Shown one piece after another: positions 1-7,550 of a DNA stretch of 64,000 nucleotides (position 1 is its first letter; each line of letters opens with the position of its first letter). The notes under the pieces were generated by a model. That model had not been told where the DNA came from and made no database searches. It saw nothing but the letters and a program-made list of their open reading frames with translations. This DNA comes from Lachnospiraceae bacterium (GTDB taxonomy: Bacteria > Bacillota > Clostridia > Lachnospirales > Lachnospiraceae), in contig CABJAM010000004.1 of NCBI GenBank assembly GCA_902363555.1, positions 127,778 through 191,777 of the forward strand. Direction: 5' to 3'. Both the position numbers and the translations under genes were made by a program.

Positions 1-203
1 GCGAAACCTTTAATACAAGCTTGAAGGCGGCCACGAAGATCATTATTGCCCAGCGGATCACATCCGTGATGGACGCGGATAAAATTATTATTCTGGATAA
101 CGGACAGATCGTTGGCATGGGCAGTCACGACGAGCTGCTTAAAAATAATGTGGAGTACCAGGAAATCTACTATTCACAAAAGGATCGGGAGGTGAGCGCA
201 TAA
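1..203 (+). CDS. ABC exporter subunit, C-terminal end only (partial)
   Basis: Only the last 66 or so codons are in the window (reading frame starts at base 3; the gene begins upstream). The visible part is the end of an ABC-transporter nucleotide-binding domain: the H-loop region reads IIIAQRITSV, followed by the usual D-loop-distal tail DADKIIILDNGQIVGMGSHDELL. The switch position is Gln (AQR) where most family members have His (AHR), a substitution common in one half of heterodimeric exporters. The stop codon overlaps the start of the next ABC gene by one base (TAATG), so the two halves are translationally coupled and probably form one heterodimer. Confidence 0.85.
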   Translation, partial: ETFNTSLKAATKIIIAQRITSVMDADKIIILDNGQIVGMGSHDELLKNNVEYQEIYYSQKDREVSA

Positions 204-1975
204 TGCCGGGAGGAAGAAGACAGCAGGTGCACCAGAAGCCGAAGGATACGAAGGCGACGATGAAGCGGATTTTAAAATATCTGGATGTGTACCGCGTGAA
301 ACTGATCATCGTCTTTTTGTGTGTTGTGGTCAGCTCCGTAACCACTCTGGCCGGGTCCTATATGATACGGCCCATTTTAAACAGCGTCGTGGGCGGCGAG
401 GGCATTGGCGTGCTTGTGCGTAATCTTATATTTATGGGCTGCGTTTACGCGATCTGCGTGGTCGCCACCTTTTATCAAAAGCAGGTCATGGTGAAAATTT
501 CCCAGACCGTCCTTTATACAATGCGCAAGGATCTGTTTGACAAGCTCCAGACACTGCCGGTGCGGTATTTTGACGGGCACAGCACCGGAGAGATTATGAG
601 CCGTTTTTCCAATGATATCGATAATATGGGAAATATGCTGGATAACAGTATTACCGTGATTATGAGCTCAGCCATTTCTTTTGTGGGTACATTTGCCCTC
701 ATGGTTTATACAAATATATGGCTGACGCTGATCACTGTGCTCATGCTGCCGGTGATGATCAAGGCATCCACCGGTATTTTAAAGCACAGCCAGAAATATT
801 TCAAATCCCAGCAGGCGGCCCTGGCCACGGCCAACGGCTATATCGAGGAAACGATTTCCGGCCAGAAGGTTGTGAAGGTTTTCAATCACGAGGAGATCGC
901 CAAGCGGGAATTTTCCCAGCTAAATAAGGATTTGCGGGAGAAACAGGTACGGGCCCAGTTTTTATCCGGTATTGTCATGCCGGTAAATGTGAACCTGAAC
1001 AACATTAATTATGCGCTGAACACCGTTGTGGGGGCTTATCTTTGTATTGCCCGGGGCTTTGATATCGGCGGCCTTGCGGTGTCCATCAATTATTCCAGGC
1101 AGTTTGGCCGGCCTATCAATGAGCTGTCCAACCAGATGAGCACGATCCTTTCGGCGCTGGCCGGTGCGGAGCGGGTGTTTGCAGTGCTGGATGAACAGCC
1201 GGAAAAGGCCGACCGGGAGAATGCGGTAACTCTTGAGCATGTCCGGGGCGAGGTGATTTTGGACAATGTAACCTTTGGCTACAATCCGGATAAGGTGATT
1301 CTTAAAAACATTTCCCTGTATGCAAAGCCGGGGCAGAAAATTGCCTTTGTGGGCTCCACCGGCGCGGGCAAAACGACGATCACCAATCTGCTGACGCGGT
1401 TTTATGATATTGCCGACGGGCGGATCACCATTGACGGTGTAGAACTGCGGGATATGAAAAAAGACAGTCTGCGGTCGTCCATTGCCATGGTATTGCAGGA
1501 TACTCATCTGTTTACGGGCACGGTGATGGAAAATATCCGTTATGGACGGCTGGATGCCACCGATGAGGACGTTATCCGTGCTGCTAAGATTGCCAATTCC
1601 CATGGATTTATCAAGCGTCTGCCGAAGGGGTACGATACGGTGCTGGAGGGCGACGGCTCCAATCTGAGCCAGGGCCAGCGCCAGCTTCTCAATATTGCCC
1701 GGGCGGCCGTGTCTACGGCACCGATCCTGATTCTTGATGAGGCGACCAGCTCCGTGGATACCCGGACGGAACGACAGATCGATAAAGGGATGGATGAGCT
1801 GATGAAGGGGCGGACCACGTTTGTGATCGCTCACCGGCTGTCCACGGTACGCAATGCCGATGCAATCATGGTGCTGGAGCATGGAGAGATTATCGAGCGC
1901 GGAAATCATGTAGATCTGCTTCAAATGAAGGGGCGGTACTACCAGTTAGCCACGGGAGCGGCGGAGCTGGACTAA
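203..1975 (+). CDS. ABC-type multidrug/lipid exporter, fused permease and ATPase
   Basis: A 590-residue type IV ABC exporter half. Residues about 20-310 form the six-helix transmembrane domain. The nucleotide-binding domain has Walker A GSTGAGKTT near residue 384, signature LSQGQ near 488, Walker B ILILDEATSS near 510, and switch histidine in AHRLS near 544. All ATPase motifs are intact, whereas the upstream partner has Gln at the switch position, so this subunit probably supplies the hydrolysis-competent Walker site of an asymmetric pair. Substrate cannot be told from sequence; family members export drugs, lipids or peptides. It starts at the ATG overlapping the preceding stop codon and ends just before a strong terminator. 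Confidence 0.93.
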   Translation: MPGGRRQQVHQKPKDTKATMKRILKYLDVYRVKLIIVFLCVVVSSVTTLAGSYMIRPILNSVVGGEGIGVLVRNLIFMGCVYAICVVATFYQKQVMVKISQTVLYTMRKDLFDKLQTLPVRYFDGHSTGEIMSRFSNDIDNMGNMLDNSITVIMSSAISFVGTFALMVYTNIWLTLITVLMLPVMIKASTGILKHSQKYFKSQQAALATANGYIEETISGQKVVKVFNHEEIAKREFSQLNKDLREKQVRAQFLSGIVMPVNVNLNNINYALNTVVGAYLCIARGFDIGGLAVSINYSRQFGRPINELSNQMSTILSALAGAERVFAVLDEQPEKADRENAVTLEHVRGEVILDNVTFGYNPDKVILKNISLYAKPGQKIAFVGSTGAGKTTITNLLTRFYDIADGRITIDGVELRDMKKDSLRSSIAMVLQDTHLFTGTVMENIRYGRLDATDEDVIRAAKIANSHGFIKRLPKGYDTVLEGDGSNLSQGQRQLLNIARAAVSTAPILILDEATSSVDTRTERQIDKGMDELMKGRTTFVIAHRLSTVRNADAIMVLEHGEIIERGNHVDLLQMKGRYYQLATGAAELD

Positions 1976-1991
1976 AATTTCAGAGATAGCA

Positions 1992-2025
1992 AAAAGGAGC
2001 CGGAGTAGATTTTCCGGCTCCTTTT
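1992..2025. terminator. Bidirectional rho-independent terminator
   Basis: A 13-bp stem, AAAAGGAGCCGGA pairing with TCCGGCTCCTTTT, with a short loop. The T-run at the 3' side serves the ABC exporter operon, and the A-run on the other side gives a U-tract for leftward transcription of the 2115-5292 genes. It lies 16 bases after the exporter stop codon. Confidence 0.85.
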
Positions 2026-2030
2026 GCTAT

Positions 2031-2115
2031 GAGCCGAAAAGGAGAGATTGTTCACCTTTTCGGCGACTGCCGCGACCTGTCGGAGCGAAGCGGAGACAGG
2101 TGCGCGGTGCGAAGC
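2031..2115. repeat. 83-bp-family structured repeat, copy A
   Basis: Homologous to the tandem repeats at 10742-10930. It can fold into CCGAAAAGG/CCTTTTCGG (2034-2063), a CGGC/GCCG hairpin, and ACCTGTC/GACAGGT. It fills the space between the terminator at 1992 and the stop codon of the leftward gene ending at 2115. The first stem differs from the 10-kb copies by a compensated pair (A-T here, C-G there). Confidence 0.75.
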
Positions 2116-2816
2116 TACGGCTGGGATTTGATCAGCGTCAGCCCCCAACTGAGCCAATCCCAATAGGTCTGACGCTGGTTTGTTTCTGTGATGCACAGTC
2201 GATTCGTTTCGCTAAAATCAAAGGATACGACATCCATGCCGATATCCGACGCCATCCACAGGGGATGGATTTCATCATTGCGCCATTCATAAATGTAAAT
2301 ATGCTGGCTCCATGTCTTTTCATCTTTTTCAACCCAGAAAGGCTTTGCATCGCCATAACGCCCGATACGCCAGCATAAAAGGATCAGCTCATCGGCGCTG
2401 TCGTGGTTAATGTCGCACCATAAAAAATCCTGGACAAGGACATTATCCGGTGACTGCCAGGCTGCTTTGTCATCCTTAAAAACGGTCAGATGACGGCGGT
2501 CCAGGGTAATGGATGTTGGGGCGTCTTCAGTGGGTGGTTCCAGCGTTTTTTCCTGCCACAAAATCCATGAGGGAAGAAAGGCGCCCTTTGTCCACGCGAA
2601 AACGGCAGCGGCGGCAGCAAGGACTGCCACCGCCATAAAAAACAATAACAACCGCAGCCGCCGATGGCCGCTGGAGCGGAAACCATCGGCGCCACGGCCG
2701 CCAGCCCAACAGAGGCCAGTTCCGCGGCTGCTGGAGCGGAAGTCATCAGCGATACGGCCGCCAGACCGGAAGTCATCGGCGAAATTATTTTTATCCGAAA
2801 GCTTATCTGTACACAT
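2115..2816 (-). CDS. Small single-span membrane protein, function unknown
   Basis: I do not recognise this gene. From the ATG at 2816 it encodes 233 residues: a low-complexity N-terminus with repeated (A)DDFRSSGR-like units, one hydrophobic segment (LLLFFMAVAVLAAAAAVFAW), then a soluble C-terminal region of about 150 residues containing DINHDSADELIL, which resembles FG-GAP/VCBS calcium-binding repeats. The protein is therefore probably anchored with its C-terminus outside. The ATG at 2816 overlaps the end of the preceding gene by 14 bp, suggesting coupling; an ATG at 2861 is also possible and neither has a good ribosome site. The repeated N-terminal units are also visible in the DNA as an imperfect GC-rich repeat of about 60 bp (2665-2780). 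Confidence 0.6.
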   Translation of the reverse strand: MCTDKLSDKNNFADDFRSGGRIADDFRSSSRGTGLCWAGGRGADGFRSSGHRRLRLLLFFMAVAVLAAAAAVFAWTKGAFLPSWILWQEKTLEPPTEDAPTSITLDRRHLTVFKDDKAAWQSPDNVLVQDFLWCDINHDSADELILLCWRIGRYGDAKPFWVEKDEKTWSQHIYIYEWRNDEIHPLWMASDIGMDVVSFDFSETNRLCITETNQRQTYWDWLSWGLTLIKSQP

Positions 2817-5292
2817 AGCGATAAGACTGTGTCCATTCTGGCTGATCGATCGCCGTATCATAGCTGTACGTGCCGTCGTCCGTGACCGATATCCCCATCA
2901 TCTGGCGCCATTCGCTGTCGGTCATGCGGTCAGAGAGCGGCTGCTCAAACTGATAGAAGGAGTATACGGACCCGACGCAAATGTGGAGCTCACCGTCTAT
3001 GGGCACAACAACATAGATCGTGGAAGGATTTCCAGTACCAACTTCAAGACAGCGTCCGTTGGGATCGGTGGCGATATCTGTGACGATCGCGGCAGGAAAA
3101 TCACCGGAGGTAATATTTTCGCCCTCGTCCTTAAAAGCTTCCAGCCAGAAATGCTCCAGATTTCCGCCGTAATTGCGGATCAGATCATATTCTTCGTCCG
3201 TCAGCAGCGTATTGGATAATTCCTTTTCAGACATGGTGAGGAACTGACTGGCCATGTCTCCAAGACGGTTGAGATTTGTTTCATCCTCTGCACTTAATAA
3301 GCCGTAGGATTTTAAACCTTCTGTTGTCTTTAAAGCCAGATTGGCAAAGCGTTTCCAAACTTTAACCTCAGGTTCCACATAGCCCCGGTCATCCCATTGT
3401 GGCAGCTCGCCACCGCCCATTTCAGCCATGACCTGCTTGGCATAAAGAACTGTATCGTGCTTTAATTCCGTATAGCTTCCGGCAAAGGTTTCCAGATTTT
3501 TAGTCGCCCACTGGGTACTGCGCATAAAGCTTGGGTACCCCTCGCCCTTTTCCTCTAAAAGTGGTGTGAGCGTATAAAGCCAGTTGGAATACAGGCTGGC
3601 GCTCCAGAGCGTTTCCGGTGGATCAGCAATCGCTGTGCGTAGGGCGGCCATATTTTCTTCATAATTTTTATAATCGGTTTCCCCCTGATTTTTGAGAATA
3701 TCATAAGCGGTATCGGATCCCAAAGCGGCAGCGATATCCAGTGTATCCGGGAGCAAACGCTTGTTTCCACTGCTGTCCTCCAGAACATTTTCATAAATCA
3801 ACTGCTGGAAGATCGCAGCATCGATGGTGAAACGCTGGCCCATGAAACGGAAGCCTTTGTTCTGATCGACAGTGGATGTGGCCGGATCATTGTCGTCCAT
3901 TGTGGGAATGGAATTGATGGCTGGCGGAGCCATGGCCGTGGTCAATGCGCGGAACTTTTCCCAGCCGGATGTATTTCCCACCAGGTCTTTAAGATCAGGA
4001 GCGGTGCCGTAGGCGGCTTCGATGGCGGGGAGATACTCATAATAGGTCAGATCATCGCTGGCGCCTGCAAAAAAGGACGTCACCGTATAGATTGCTTCCC
4101 ATGCGTCAAATCCATCGCTGTTCATGGCCAGTGTCATCAGCAATGCGCTTCGGTCCAGATCCTCGTCGGACTGGCTAAAGCCAATCTGGCCATACCACAT
4201 CATAGTCCGGAAATATTTTTCCAACTGGGCATCCCCCTCGTAGTAGCCACGGGGGGCAAACTGCGAGTAATCCAGCATCGTATTTGTGAGCGCGGAAGTG
4301 CCGATGCCAGAGGCATCCATAATATTTGACAGCTCCTGCTGGGCAATGCTGTTGGCAGCATCAGGGATCGTCACCTCAATATCCTGCAGCCGGGCGCCGA
4401 CCGCAAAAAAGATGACATTGCGCAGCGCTGCATTTTCCCATTCCGAACCCTTCAGTTCTTCGTATTGGGCAGTGCTTGCACTTAGCATCGTCTGACTCAT
4501 GGAAGAAAGGGTATCGGCAATGTAATCTCTTTCTGTTTTCTTCATCAAATAACTGAAATACAAATGGTATGTATGCATCATGGAATCCACGGTTACAAAG
4601 TTTGGTATCAGGGCATATCTGTTGTTTTCATAGATTTCATAAAATTCCTTATTATACGCCGAGGTCACATAAAACAGATTTTCTGAAAGCAGCCTTGCCT
4701 GCTCGCTCCCGGCCTCAAGGTAAAACTGTTCTTTATTATACACATTGCCAAGATCTGCATCTACCGTGTATCCTCCCACGGACGGAACAACAGAGCTTTC
4801 ATCGCCGTTGCTGCGCTGTACAAATACAGGGCGGGCCAGTGGTGTTACTGATTCGGAATAGGCGTTGGTATTTGGTCCGCCGTTTTCTGTAGTGTCGCTT
4901 AAACTGTTATCGGAGCCGTTATCGGTTCCAGCATCCCCGCGGGCATCTTTGGAGGCCGGTGAGCCCTCATCGGTCTGACTTTCATTTGCCGATTTTGCGT
5001 ACTTTTTAGAATCATTACCGCCGCCGGGGGTGATGACATTGACGATGACCGCAATGATAATGGCCACGGCCAGACATCCGGCGGCTATGCCAAGAATCAG
5101 GATGCCCCGGTTTTTCTTTTTCGGATTATGATTTGATGGTCCACCCGGGATACCGGTTTGACCGGGGGCGGGCTGCCCGGCCGGGCCGTTATGGTTTTGG
5201 CCGTCGTTTTGTACCGGATAACCGCAGACCGGACAAAAATTAGAATCTTCACTTAATTGATTACCGCATTTAACACAATAAATTTTCTCCAA
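2803..5292 (-). CDS. Zinc-ribbon membrane-anchored DUF3160-type protein
   Basis: An 829-residue protein. It starts with a four-cysteine zinc ribbon (CVKCG near residue 6, CPVCG near 20), then a Pro/Gly linker, one transmembrane span near residues 62-88 (GILILGIAAGCLAVAIIIAV), a Ser/Asp/Asn-rich linker, and a large domain of about 650 residues. The stretch FVTVDSMMHTYHLYFSYLMKKTE and the length of the domain match my memory of the DUF3160 family, which has no established biochemical role. The zinc ribbon would be cytosolic and the large domain extracytoplasmic. The ribosome site AAGGGAG sits 4 bases before the ATG. It is followed by, and overlaps, a small membrane-protein gene. The same zinc-ribbon-at-the-N-terminus design recurs in the kinases at 15921, 20034 and 23599. 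Confidence 0.75.
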   Translation of the reverse strand: MEKIYCVKCGNQLSEDSNFCPVCGYPVQNDGQNHNGPAGQPAPGQTGIPGGPSNHNPKKKNRGILILGIAAGCLAVAIIIAVIVNVITPGGGNDSKKYAKSANESQTDEGSPASKDARGDAGTDNGSDNSLSDTTENGGPNTNAYSESVTPLARPVFVQRSNGDESSVVPSVGGYTVDADLGNVYNKEQFYLEAGSEQARLLSENLFYVTSAYNKEFYEIYENNRYALIPNFVTVDSMMHTYHLYFSYLMKKTERDYIADTLSSMSQTMLSASTAQYEELKGSEWENAALRNVIFFAVGARLQDIEVTIPDAANSIAQQELSNIMDASGIGTSALTNTMLDYSQFAPRGYYEGDAQLEKYFRTMMWYGQIGFSQSDEDLDRSALLMTLAMNSDGFDAWEAIYTVTSFFAGASDDLTYYEYLPAIEAAYGTAPDLKDLVGNTSGWEKFRALTTAMAPPAINSIPTMDDNDPATSTVDQNKGFRFMGQRFTIDAAIFQQLIYENVLEDSSGNKRLLPDTLDIAAALGSDTAYDILKNQGETDYKNYEENMAALRTAIADPPETLWSASLYSNWLYTLTPLLEEKGEGYPSFMRSTQWATKNLETFAGSYTELKHDTVLYAKQVMAEMGGGELPQWDDRGYVEPEVKVWKRFANLALKTTEGLKSYGLLSAEDETNLNRLGDMASQFLTMSEKELSNTLLTDEEYDLIRNYGGNLEHFWLEAFKDEGENITSGDFPAAIVTDIATDPNGRCLEVGTGNPSTIYVVVPIDGELHICVGSVYSFYQFEQPLSDRMTDSEWRQMMGISVTDDGTYSYDTAIDQPEWTQSYRYVYR

Positions 5293-5305
5293 CTCCCTTC
5301 ATAAT

Positions 5306-5334
5306 GGAACAGTTCAGATGGGCCGAACTGTTCC
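5306..5334. repeat. 29-nt palindromic element, copy 1
   Basis: GGAACAGTTC and GAACTGTTCC arms with a 9-base middle. It lies 14 bases upstream of the DUF3160-type gene, in its leader or promoter. Same length and plan as five other copies in the window. Confidence 0.7.
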
Positions 5335-5413
5335 TTTCTGTTTTGGCTTTGTATAACGCATTGCCTTTCATTTATCTTATCAGAAAGGGGGGCCCCTGTC
5401 AAAAAATATTAGT

Positions 5414-5437
5414 CCAGGTTTCATTTTTGAAACCTGG
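5414..5437. other. Perfect hairpin in divergent intergenic region
   Basis: CCAGGTTTCA, a TTTT loop, and TGAAACCTGG: a perfect 10-bp stem between the divergent genes starting at 5292 and 5586. On the minus strand a T-rich run follows a few bases later, so it may be a terminator for leftward read-through or an operator. Not assigned. Confidence 0.5.
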
Positions 5438-5551
5438 GTTCACTGCGTGAAATAAGATTGCAAAGCAGAAGCGGATTTGTTCAGTAAAGGAACTTGGTTT
5501 TTGCGGCGGGGATATGTTGGGCGAGAACGTGCGCAGCCAAAATTGTCCGGT

Positions 5552-5559
5552 GGTATGAT
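5552..5559 (+). promoter_or_regulatory. Candidate extended -10 promoter for the 5586 operon
   Basis: TGGTATGAT is an extended -10 box (TGn before TATGAT). No convincing -35 is present 17 bp upstream. The start would lie just before the ribosome site AAGGAGG, giving a very short leader. Confidence 0.4.
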
Positions 5560-5585
5560 GAAGTCAGATAAGGAGGTTGTGTAAG

Positions 5586-6365
5586 ATGAAATGTAGTTTA
5601 TGTATTGATTTGCCATATCTGGAGATCGGACCTGCCGGTCCGGTGTTCGCAGATACGGACAAACTGTTGGCTGGAATGGAACTGGCGAAAAGGACCGGGT
5701 TTGAGGCTGTGGAGTTTTGGGATTGGGATACGAGAGATTATCAGGCGCTGATCGACAAAAAGAAAGCGCTGGGCCTAAGCGTGACAGCGATCTGTGCGAA
5801 GAGCCGGGGAAAGCTGGCCGACCCGTCCACCCACGAGGCGGCTGTGGTAGGCATGAAAGAAACTATTGCCGTGGCAAAGCAGTTGGATTGTGCCAATATA
5901 ATTATCGTTGCCGATAAAATGCCCGGTTTTACAAAAGAAGAAAGCCATGACAATATTGTTGCCGGGTTAAAGCTTTTGGCGCCGCTGGCGGAGGTGGCCG
6001 GGGTGACACTGATCCTGGAACCGATCGTGGGCTCCTATTTTACAGATTCTGCGGAGCCGTTTGAAATGCTTGAGGAAGTGGGCAGCGAGCATATTAAGCT
6101 GCTGTATGATATTTTCCATTACCAGATCATGGAAGGAAATATCGTAAATACGATTAAAAATAATGTGGATAAGATCGGCCACATACATGCGGCCGGTGCG
6201 CCGGACCGCCATGAGATATTCGACGGGGAGCTGGATTATGGATATATTATCAGAGCCATTGAGGAAAGCAGCTATGACGGATATTTCGGCATTGAATATA
6301 TGCCGGCCATGGACAGAGAGGACAGCGTTTTAAAAACAAGAATGTATATCGAAAATAATTTATAA
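5586..6365 (+). CDS. TIM-barrel sugar isomerase/epimerase (hydroxypyruvate isomerase-like)
   Basis: About 259 residues of the xylose-isomerase-like TIM-barrel superfamily. Characteristic stretches include AVEFWDWDTRDYQAL, a metal-ligand-type Glu in LILEPIV (about residue 144), LLYDIFHYQIMEGN, HIHAAGAPDRHE and GYFGIEY. These resemble hydroxypyruvate isomerase and related inositol or keto-sugar isomerases; the exact substrate is not readable. The ATG at 5586 is chosen because AAGGAGG ends 9 bases before it; an upstream in-frame TTG at 5577 touches the ribosome site. It is followed after 15 bp by a Gfo/Idh/MocA dehydrogenase, a common pairing for oxidation-isomerisation routes of sugars and polyols. 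Confidence 0.85.
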   Translation: MKCSLCIDLPYLEIGPAGPVFADTDKLLAGMELAKRTGFEAVEFWDWDTRDYQALIDKKKALGLSVTAICAKSRGKLADPSTHEAAVVGMKETIAVAKQLDCANIIIVADKMPGFTKEESHDNIVAGLKLLAPLAEVAGVTLILEPIVGSYFTDSAEPFEMLEEVGSEHIKLLYDIFHYQIMEGNIVNTIKNNVDKIGHIHAAGAPDRHEIFDGELDYGYIIRAIEESSYDGYFGIEYMPAMDREDSVLKTRMYIENNL

Positions 6366-6380
6366 TAGGAGGAAATACAT

Positions 6381-7445
6381 ATGAAAACATTAAAAATCGG
6401 TGTGATCGGAATCGGTGTGATCGCCACTACAAAACATATCCCGTCGCTTTTAAAGAGGGATGATATTGAAATCAAGGCTCTGTGCGATATTGAGCCGGAA
6501 AAATGCGAGAAGACGAAAAAGGATTTTGGACTGGACGCCCGCATTTACACGGATTATCATGCGCTGTGCAAAGACCCGGAGCTGGATGTGGTCCATGTAT
6601 GTACGCCCAATCCACTGCACTGTGAGATGACGCTGGAAGCTTTGAGCAATGGCAAGCATGTCCACTGCGAAAAGCCTATGGCATGCACCTACGCGGATAC
6701 GCAAAAAATGATCGAGGCCGCTGAGGACGCGGGCAAAAAGCTGACCGTGGGCTTACAGTGGCGGTACAATCCGGCCCCTATGCGGATGAAGCAGATGATC
6801 AAGGACGGATACTTTGGGGATATTTATTACATGAAATCCCAGCAGCTCCGGCCGCGCCGTCTGCCGGCCTACGGTGTTTATACGAACAAGGCGCTCAATG
6901 GCGGCGGCGTGCTTATGGATGGCGGCCCCCACTCCATCGACCTGCCCATGTGGCTGACGGATAATTACGACGTGGCCAGCGTCCGGGGCGTGATCTTTGA
7001 TAAAATGAAGGATTATCCGGAGGGCAATGACCTTGGACCATGGGACCCCAATAATTTTGATGTTGAGGACACGGCCATGGCGATGATCACGATGAAAAAC
7101 GGTATGATGATCTACATGGAAACCGCCTGGCTCATCAATATGCTCCAGGAGGCTCCCGGTGTTGTGGCATCTCTGGCCGGAACAAAGGCCGGCGCGGATA
7201 TGGTAGGGCCAAAGTTTGAATCCTCCATACGTATTAACGAATATAAGGATGGCAAATTAACAGTGACAACGCCGGAAATTACAGAAGCCGTAAACATGAA
7301 TGAATATGATATCAATCACTGGATCGACGCTATTAAAAATGATACTGATCCGGCGGTTTTACCGGAGCAGGCGTCGGTAGTGACCCGGGTCATTGAAGCT
7401 ATTTATGAATCTGCGGCCAGCGGGAAAACCGTATACTTTGAGTAA
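6381..7445 (+). CDS. Gfo/Idh/MocA-family NAD(P)-dependent oxidoreductase
   Basis: 354 residues. The N-terminal Rossmann fold starts with IGVIGIGVIA and carries the family's CEKPMA motif near residue 96. The C-terminal half is the alpha/beta substrate domain, including GGGVLMDGGPHSIDLPMW with a likely catalytic Asp/His pair. Such enzymes oxidise or reduce sugars, inositols or their derivatives with NAD(P). The ribosome site AGGAGG sits just before the ATG. It sits in an operon between the sugar isomerase and the solute-binding lipoprotein, so it probably processes what that lipoprotein binds. Confidence 0.9.
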   Translation: MKTLKIGVIGIGVIATTKHIPSLLKRDDIEIKALCDIEPEKCEKTKKDFGLDARIYTDYHALCKDPELDVVHVCTPNPLHCEMTLEALSNGKHVHCEKPMACTYADTQKMIEAAEDAGKKLTVGLQWRYNPAPMRMKQMIKDGYFGDIYYMKSQQLRPRRLPAYGVYTNKALNGGGVLMDGGPHSIDLPMWLTDNYDVASVRGVIFDKMKDYPEGNDLGPWDPNNFDVEDTAMAMITMKNGMMIYMETAWLINMLQEAPGVVASLAGTKAGADMVGPKFESSIRINEYKDGKLTVTTPEITEAVNMNEYDINHWIDAIKNDTDPAVLPEQASVVTRVIEAIYESAASGKTVYFE

Positions 7446-7475
7446 GTGTATATACTTTAGTTACAGTTGTTTTTT

Positions 7476-7504
7476 GTAACCGTTGGGGATAACTGGACAG
7501 TTAC
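7476..7504. repeat. 29-nt palindromic element, copy 2
   Basis: Begins GTAACCGTTG and ends GGACAGTTAC, exactly 29 bases. It lies between the dehydrogenase stop and the lipoprotein start, inside the probable operon. Confidence 0.7.
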
Positions 7505-7550
7505 GGATTGCGATATTAACTGTTATCAAATAATAATCAGGAGAAATATG

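Noticed and set aside
962..1924. A 320-codon antisense ORF under the ABC exporter
   Set aside because: Shadow of a well-supported coding gene on the other strand; residue content is not protein-like.
2509..3219. A 236-codon plus-strand ORF opposite 2115-5292
   Set aside because: The minus-strand genes have recognisable domains and coupling; this frame has none.
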